A stretch of DNA of 28,468 nt from CAYNJF01 sp964351745 (lineage in GTDB: Bacteria; Pseudomonadota; Gammaproteobacteria; Berkiellales; Berkiellaceae): assembly GCA_964351745.1 (NCBI GenBank), contig CAYGPI010000025.1:1-28468 (forward strand). The letters are read 5' to 3'. A program made the translations under genes and the position numbers. Below are positions 23,566-28,468 of the stretch, piece by piece. How positions within the stretch are numbered: position 1 is the first letter of the stretch; each line of letters opens with the position of its first letter. A model generated the notes under the pieces. That model worked only from the letters and a program-made list of their open reading frames with translations. It did no database searches and was not told the DNA's origin.

Positions 23566-23717
23566 TAGCATGCATAGACACTTGATGAATTATTATTAGT
23601 TAGCCATCAGGTCTTTAATATTCAATGATATGGCATTGATGTTTTTATGATTGATGCAACGATATTCGTGCGTACAACCAGAGTTTGTATGATGGATTGT
23701 TGGTAAGGATACTTTGA

Positions 23718-24602
23718 ATGCTATCATTGGGCCGTATAAGCTTATTTCTCATATGTTGGGTGCTTGCTCTCAAATGCCTTGGATCACCCACTGGCAACTC
23801 CTCAGAGTACGATCGTTTGCACAATCTTGCAAAACAAGGCGTTGCAAATGCTCAATATAAATTTGCAGTGCAGTATCAGTTAAATCTTGGAGAAAAGTTA
23901 GATATAGCTGAGGCTGTTCATTGGCTTGAGCTTGCTGCGCAGCAAAACCACTTGGAGGCACAAAAACTTCTAGGGGATTTATTGGCTAATGAGCATAGCC
24001 AGAGCTTTGACATTCAAAAAAGTGCTTATTGGTACCAAAGAGCAGCTTTAGCTGGTGATCATGATGCTCAGCTTCATCTAGGGGATTACTACCTTCATGG
24101 GAAGGGTGTTAGAGCTAGTCCAAAGTTAGCTTTAAAATGGTATTTAAAAGCTTCTAAAAGCAATCAAGCTTTTATATATTTTAAAATAGCTAAATTGTAT
24201 AGTCGGGGCAAGGGGCTTCAACAAGATTTTAACTTGGCGTCCAAATGGTACAAGAAGGCAGCTCTATTAAATCATACAGAATCCCAAGCAAGGTTAGCCT
24301 CTTATTATGAGCGCGGTTTAGGCGTTAACACCGATTATGAAAAGGCTTTTTATTGGTATAAAAAAGCTGCTATCAATGATCATGGAAGAGCTCAATATAA
24401 GGTCGCTATCTTCCTTTCTAAAGGGATCGGGGAGCCAGTTGATTGGGCACATGCTTATGCTTGGTTTGTTCAGTCAGCAAAAAATGGCTCAAAACTTGCA
24501 GATTTCCATGCCGTAAAGATTAAAAGAAAAACAACGTTAGAGCAGCGAGAACAAGCTATGTTCGATGTGACGCATCTCATCCTTGAGCATACCGCATCAT
24601 GA
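23718..24602 (+). CDS. Secreted or periplasmic Sel1-repeat protein
   Basis: A 294-residue protein with an N-terminal hydrophobic segment (about 5-22) that reads as a signal peptide, followed by about six Sel1-like repeats of some 36 residues. Examples are AEAVHWLELAAQQNHLEAQ, QKSAYWYQRAALAGDHDAQ, KLALKWYLKASKSN and EKAFYWYKKAAINDHGRAQ. Sel1 repeats form alpha-solenoids for protein binding; no catalytic domain is present. The ATG has AAGGAT 7 nt upstream. Its stop overlaps the hutG start by 4 nt (ATGA), so it is translationally coupled to the histidine-utilisation genes although no link between Sel1 proteins and that pathway is known to me. The specific function is unknown. Confidence 0.85.
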   Translation: MLSLGRISLFLICWVLALKCLGSPTGNSSEYDRLHNLAKQGVANAQYKFAVQYQLNLGEKLDIAEAVHWLELAAQQNHLEAQKLLGDLLANEHSQSFDIQKSAYWYQRAALAGDHDAQLHLGDYYLHGKGVRASPKLALKWYLKASKSNQAFIYFKIAKLYSRGKGLQQDFNLASKWYKKAALLNHTESQARLASYYERGLGVNTDYEKAFYWYKKAAINDHGRAQYKVAIFLSKGIGEPVDWAHAYAWFVQSAKNGSKLADFHAVKIKRKTTLEQREQAMFDVTHLILEHTAS

Positions 24603-25537
24603 TAATCGATAAACAAAATTATCAAGAAACAGATCAAGGTGAATGGCAAGGCAGAGCGGATCCAACAAGGCTCTATCAAACGGTTGAGTGTCGCTCTTTG
24701 AAAGACTCCTTTCCTTCTCCTGGTATTTCTTTGCTTGGATTTCGCTGTGACCAAGGTGTCGCTAGAAACCAAGGGCGAGTTGGCGCTAAAGATGGCCCTC
24801 AAGCATTGCGAAAACAGCTTGGATCCTTAGCCATTCATCATCCATCCTTAGTGATGTATGATGCAGGTAACATATTAGCCTTGGGTTCGCTTGAACAGGC
24901 GCAGCAAGCATTAGGGCAAGCCGTTGCCTATTTGCAAAGTCAGGACCAACTCACTATTGTGCTTGGCGGTGGGCATGAAACGGCCTGGGGCCATTTTCAA
25001 GGGTTAGCTAAGCAGCCGTTTGCTCAGGATTTAGCTATCATCAATTTTGATGCTCATTTTGATTTAAGGCACGAGCAACAAAGTACCTCAGGAACGCCTT
25101 TTTTTCAAATTCATGAGCAATGCCAAAAGCAGTCTTTACCGTTTCACTATTATTGCTTTGGGATCCAACCACAAGCTAATACAGATACATTATTTAAAAC
25201 AGCTAAAACGGTTCAAGCCCAATATTGGTTAGCACAAGATATTCATATTGATCCCAACCATTTAGTTCAAGAGATTGATATCATTTTAAATCGGCATCAA
25301 TCCGTTTATGTCAGTGTCTGTTTGGATGTCTTTAGTTCAGCATTTGCGCCGGGCGTTTCAGCCCCATCGCCACTAGGTTTGTTACCTTGGCATGTATTGC
25401 CTGTGATGAAGCGATTGGCTCAGTCGTCTCAAGTCAAGGCGATGGACGTTGTTGAGTTAGCACCCAATTATGATGATAATCAATTCACAGCAAAACTAGG
25501 TGCGCAGATTATTCATCATTTTGTTGAAAATTTATAA
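24599..25537 (+). CDS. hutG: Formimidoylglutamase HutG (arginase/ureohydrolase family)
   Basis: Expected to hydrolyse N-formimidoyl-glutamate to glutamate and formamide, the last step of histidine breakdown, with two manganese ions. Visible ligands are His126 (GGGHETAWGH), Asp151, His153 and Asp155 (NFDAHFDLR), and Asp243 in SVCLDVFSSAFAPG. The other Asp usual in the D-x-D pair is Cys241 here. GVSAPSPLG is typical of HutG. 312 residues. Agmatinase is the alternative, but hutI and hutU follow directly. It overlaps the upstream Sel1 gene by 4 nt. Confidence 0.9.
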   Translation: MIIDKQNYQETDQGEWQGRADPTRLYQTVECRSLKDSFPSPGISLLGFRCDQGVARNQGRVGAKDGPQALRKQLGSLAIHHPSLVMYDAGNILALGSLEQAQQALGQAVAYLQSQDQLTIVLGGGHETAWGHFQGLAKQPFAQDLAIINFDAHFDLRHEQQSTSGTPFFQIHEQCQKQSLPFHYYCFGIQPQANTDTLFKTAKTVQAQYWLAQDIHIDPNHLVQEIDIILNRHQSVYVSVCLDVFSSAFAPGVSAPSPLGLLPWHVLPVMKRLAQSSQVKAMDVVELAPNYDDNQFTAKLGAQIIHHFVENL

Positions 25538-25549
25538 GGTTAGCCATCT

Positions 25550-26767
25550 ATGAAGCACTCTAAGATGATTTGGTTGCATGCAAATCTTTATACATTTATA
25601 GATGAGCAACTGTCTTGTCTCGATGATGGCGCCATGATCGCGGTTGATGGCAAAATTCAATGGGTTGGCGCTAGCTCAGACCTACCAGCAAGCGAATTGG
25701 ATGACGCACACAGTATTGATTGTCAAGGTCTTGTTTTAACGCCTGGTTTCATCGATTGTCATACTCATCTTGTCTATGCTGGCAATCGAAGTGATGAATT
25801 TGAGAAGCGATTAGAAGGCCAAACATATGGCCAGATCCATCAAGAAGGTGGTGGGATCCAATCAACGGTGCGGGCGACGCGAGCAGCAAGTTTCGATGAG
25901 TTGTATCAGCAAAGTTTAAAACGGTTGAAGGCAGGTATCTCGCATGGGGTAACAACTTTTGAGATTAAATCAGGCTATGGCTTAGATCTGGTGACTGAGA
26001 AAAAAATGCTAGAAGTCGCCAAAAAGCTTGGTGAGCAGAACCAAGTTCAAGTTTTAAAAACTTTTTTAGGTGCCCACACACTTGCGTTAGAGTACTCAGA
26101 TCATGCAACGTATATACAAGATATCATTGAAAACATGTTGCCAGAGTTAATGTCTGACAATTTGATAGATTTTGTAGATGGATATTGTGAAACGATTGCG
26201 TTTAGTCCAGAGCTCATTGAGCTACTTTTTCGAGCTTGCGATTCACTCGGTATCCCGGTAAAGCTTCATTGTGATCAGCTTAATCATTTAGGTGGCGGCT
26301 TAGTGGCGGCTCGGCACAAGGCTGTTTCTGTGGAGCATTTAGAGTTTTCAACAAAAGAAGATGTTCAAGCTTTTAAAGAGAGCGGCACAACGGCAGTTTT
26401 ACTTCCAGGAGCTTATTATTTTTTAAAAGAGACACAGTTGCCTCCTATCCACTGGTTAAGAGAATATGATGTTCCTATAGCGATTGCTACAGATTGTAAT
26501 CCAGGGACATCTCCCACCACATCCATTTTACTGATGCTAAATATGGCCAGTGTTCTATTTGGTTTAACGCCCGTAGAAGCCCTGATGGGTGTTACAAAAC
26601 ATGCTGCCATGGCCTTAAATTTAGAGCATGTGGGTTGCTTAAAAAAGGGGTATTTAGCCAATTGTGTTTTATGGGATATAGAGCATCCACGAGATTTGGT
26701 TTACGGTTTTGGCATCAATCCTTGCCAGTCTGTTTATAGTCAAGGAATAAAAATATATGAACGATAG
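25550..26767 (+). CDS. hutI: Imidazolonepropionase HutI
   Basis: Zinc amidohydrolase that opens imidazolone-5-propionate to formiminoglutamate. The ligands are His71 and His73 (DCHTHLVYAG), His240 (KLHCDQLNHLGGG) and Asp315 (ATDCNPGTSP). GGGIQSTVRATR and NMASVLFGLTPVEAL are typical of the family. 405 residues is normal. AAGG lies about 10 nt before the ATG. Its last codons overlap the start of hutU by 11 nt. Confidence 0.96.
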   Translation: MKHSKMIWLHANLYTFIDEQLSCLDDGAMIAVDGKIQWVGASSDLPASELDDAHSIDCQGLVLTPGFIDCHTHLVYAGNRSDEFEKRLEGQTYGQIHQEGGGIQSTVRATRAASFDELYQQSLKRLKAGISHGVTTFEIKSGYGLDLVTEKKMLEVAKKLGEQNQVQVLKTFLGAHTLALEYSDHATYIQDIIENMLPELMSDNLIDFVDGYCETIAFSPELIELLFRACDSLGIPVKLHCDQLNHLGGGLVAARHKAVSVEHLEFSTKEDVQAFKESGTTAVLLPGAYYFLKETQLPPIHWLREYDVPIAIATDCNPGTSPTTSILLMLNMASVLFGLTPVEALMGVTKHAAMALNLEHVGCLKKGYLANCVLWDIEHPRDLVYGFGINPCQSVYSQGIKIYER

Positions 26768-28427
26768 ATTTGATCCAGCAAGGATTATTCATGCGCCTTA
26801 TGGGACAACCTTACAGTGTAAGTCCTGGCAAACTGAGGCAGCTCTTAGAATGTTGATGAACAACCTCGATCCTCAGGTGGCGGAAGATCCAAGTGCTTTG
26901 ATTGTTTATGGTGGGGTTGGGAGAGCTGCAAGAAATTGGACTTGTTATGATAAAATCATCGAGTGCTTGAAGCGCTTAGAAGATGATGAAACACTCCTTA
27001 TCCAATCTGGAAAGCCTGTTGGCATTTTCAAAACACATAACCACGCGCCAAGAGTCCTGATCGCTAACTCTAATTTAGTCCCAGCTTGGGCTCATTGGGA
27101 TCATTTTAATGAGCTCGATAAAAAGGGCTTGATGATGTATGGCCAAATGACTGCTGGCTCATGGATTTATATCGGCAGCCAAGGTATTGTACAGGGCACC
27201 TACGAAACTTTTATGTCAGCAGCCAAAAAACATTTTGATGGCACGTTAAAAGGCAAGTGGATATTAACGGCTGGTCTGGGTGGCATGGGTGGTGCGCAAA
27301 CACTCGCTGCAACGATGGCTGGTGCGAGCATGTTAGCGATAGAGTGCGATCCTGTAAAAATTCAGAAAAGGTTAGATTCAAAATATTTAGATCATAGTGC
27401 TCAAGATCTTGACGAGGCCATGGCTTTAATCAAGCAGGCAACTCTCAATGATCAACCAGTCTCTGTAGGTTTATTAGGCAATGCTTGTGATATTTTACCA
27501 AAGATCTTAGAGGGTGATTGCTTGCCTGATTTAGTGACCGATCAAACAAGTGCCCATGATCCTCTGCATGGTTATTTACCAAGTGGTTGGACGTTAGAGC
27601 AAGCAGCTTTGGCTCGTCACAATGATCCAAAAGCTATCGTCAGTGCTGCGAAAGCTTCGATGGCTCATCATGTTCAAAGCATGCTTCAATTTTATAAGAA
27701 AGGGATCCCAACTTTTGATTACGGGAATAACCTTAGACAGGTTGCCTTTGATGAAGGTGTCTCAAATGCATTTGATTTTCCTGGATTTGTTCCGGCCTAC
27801 ATTAGGCCACTCTTTTGTGAAGGAAAAGGGCCATTTCGATGGGTTGCTTTATCTGGTGATCCAGAAGATATTTATAAAACAGATAAGGTTGTAGCTCAAA
27901 TGATGCCAGATGATAAACCCTTGCATCGTTGGTTAGATTTAGCTGCTCAAAAGATTGCTTTTCAAGGTTTACCATCTAGAATTTGTTGGTTAGGCTTAGG
28001 AGATAGGCATCGTATTGGGCTTCGATTCAATGAGATGGTGAAAAATGGTGAGTTGAAGGCTCCGATTGTCATTGGCCGAGATCATTTAGATTCGGGATCT
28101 GTGGCTAGCCCAAATCGTGAAACTGAGAGTATGAAAGATGGATCAGATGCTGTTTCAGATTGGCCCTTGTTGAATGCCATGTTAAATTGCGTTGGTGGAG
28201 CAACGTGGGTAAGCCTGCATCATGGTGGTGGCGTTGGCATGGGGTACTCGCAGCACAGTGGATTTGTGATTGTTTGTGATGGAACCCACGAAGCTAGTGA
28301 GCGCTTGAGTCGTGTTTTATGGAACGATCCAGCAACAGGTGTGATGCGACATATGGATGCGGGTTATGAGCAAGCGGCCGCTTGTGCAAGAAAACAAGTC
28401 TGTGATTTTCCAATGATGGAAGGATAG
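26757..28427 (+). CDS. hutU: Urocanate hydratase HutU
   Basis: Hydrates urocanate to imidazolone propionate using tightly bound NAD+. The NAD-binding glycine loop GLGGMGGAQ is at 173-181; YGGVGRAARNW and MTAGSWIYIGSQGI are family marks; Cys410 in LPSRICWLG matches the active-site cysteine number of the Pseudomonas enzyme. LHHGGGVGMGYSQHSG lies near the C-terminus. 556 residues is the usual length. It starts inside hutI with AAGGA about 10 nt upstream. Confidence 0.97.
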   Translation: MNDRFDPARIIHAPYGTTLQCKSWQTEAALRMLMNNLDPQVAEDPSALIVYGGVGRAARNWTCYDKIIECLKRLEDDETLLIQSGKPVGIFKTHNHAPRVLIANSNLVPAWAHWDHFNELDKKGLMMYGQMTAGSWIYIGSQGIVQGTYETFMSAAKKHFDGTLKGKWILTAGLGGMGGAQTLAATMAGASMLAIECDPVKIQKRLDSKYLDHSAQDLDEAMALIKQATLNDQPVSVGLLGNACDILPKILEGDCLPDLVTDQTSAHDPLHGYLPSGWTLEQAALARHNDPKAIVSAAKASMAHHVQSMLQFYKKGIPTFDYGNNLRQVAFDEGVSNAFDFPGFVPAYIRPLFCEGKGPFRWVALSGDPEDIYKTDKVVAQMMPDDKPLHRWLDLAAQKIAFQGLPSRICWLGLGDRHRIGLRFNEMVKNGELKAPIVIGRDHLDSGSVASPNRETESMKDGSDAVSDWPLLNAMLNCVGGATWVSLHHGGGVGMGYSQHSGFVIVCDGTHEASERLSRVLWNDPATGVMRHMDAGYEQAAACARKQVCDFPMMEG

Positions 28428-28432
28428 CAATC

Positions 28433-28468
28433 ATGCCAATACATATGCTAAGCGGCCAAGGATTAAGT
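28433..28468 (+). CDS. hutH: Start of a gene, probably histidine ammonia-lyase HutH (3' partial)
   Basis: Twelve codons from the ATG at 28433 (MPIHMLSGQGLS) run off the window; AAGGA lies 8 nt upstream, within the end of hutU. HutH proteins begin with a short segment of this type before their first helix, and hutH commonly follows hutU. The identification rests mainly on the operon context; twelve residues are too few for a family match. Confidence 0.5.
   Translation, partial: MPIHMLSGQGLS

Noticed and set aside
1..28468. CRISPR arrays, tRNA or rRNA genes, insertion sequences
   Set aside because: No regularly spaced short repeats, cloverleaf-like sequences, transposase frames or terminal inverted repeats were found by reading; the only large repeats are inside the beta-helix gene.

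Overview
The window looks like a chromosomal piece of a moderately AT-rich gammaproteobacterium. The order rne < > rluC, sppA, < maf(yceF), yceD-rpmF-plsX-fabH-fabD-fabG-acpP-fabF-pabC-mltG-tmk-holB-pilZ-tatD is the classic gammaproteobacterial fatty-acid block next to RNase E. The pilZ between holB and tatD, sppA next to the block, and two effector-like proteins without visible signal peptides would fit a host-associated Legionellales-type lineage. That placement is inference; no rRNA or other marker here settles it.

Layout. (1) 1-3974: the 3' part of a very large secreted beta-helix protein built of two tandem CSLREA-type/beta-helix units, ending in an EF-hand-like calcium-binding domain. 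(2) 4012-6657, minus strand: two genes that read as candidate effectors or toxins. One is a papain-fold NlpC/P60-like hydrolase (Cys258/His345). The other is a mono-ADP-ribosyltransferase with a visible R-S-ExE signature. (3) 6840-9509, minus strand: RNase E with a complete catalytic half and a degenerate, basic, proline- and glutamine-rich scaffold half. A 402-bp intergenic region with two back-to-back stem-loops separates it from rluC. (4) 9912-12598: rluC, sppA (interrupted by a 10-N assembly gap) and maf, with a strong bidirectional terminator between sppA and maf. (5) 12698-23565: the yceD/rpmF/plsX/fab/acpP block, then pabC, mltG, tmk, holB, pilZ and tatD. These genes are tightly packed, often overlapping by 4-14 nt, and link L32, phospholipid and fatty-acid synthesis, folate, cell-wall and DNA-replication functions. 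(6) 23718-28468: a Sel1-repeat protein overlapping the first gene of a histidine-utilisation operon, hutG-hutI-hutU, followed by what looks like the first codons of hutH running off the end.

How the genes work together. Region 5 supplies acyl-ACP: FabD loads malonyl-ACP, FabH starts chains, FabG and FabF elongate, AcpP carries the chain, and PlsX turns acyl-ACP into acyl-phosphate for phospholipids. Region 6 encodes the steps from urocanate to glutamate. Hydrolysis of formiminoglutamate directly to glutamate and formamide is expected from HutG; HutH would supply urocanate.

The most notable material is the pair of effector-like genes at 4012-6657. Smaller points are the lack of a canonical start codon at the conserved N-terminus of PabC, a promoter placed so that yceD mRNA would be nearly leaderless, the hairpins in the rne leader, and an sppA gap whose edges share six bases that restore the family sequence when merged.
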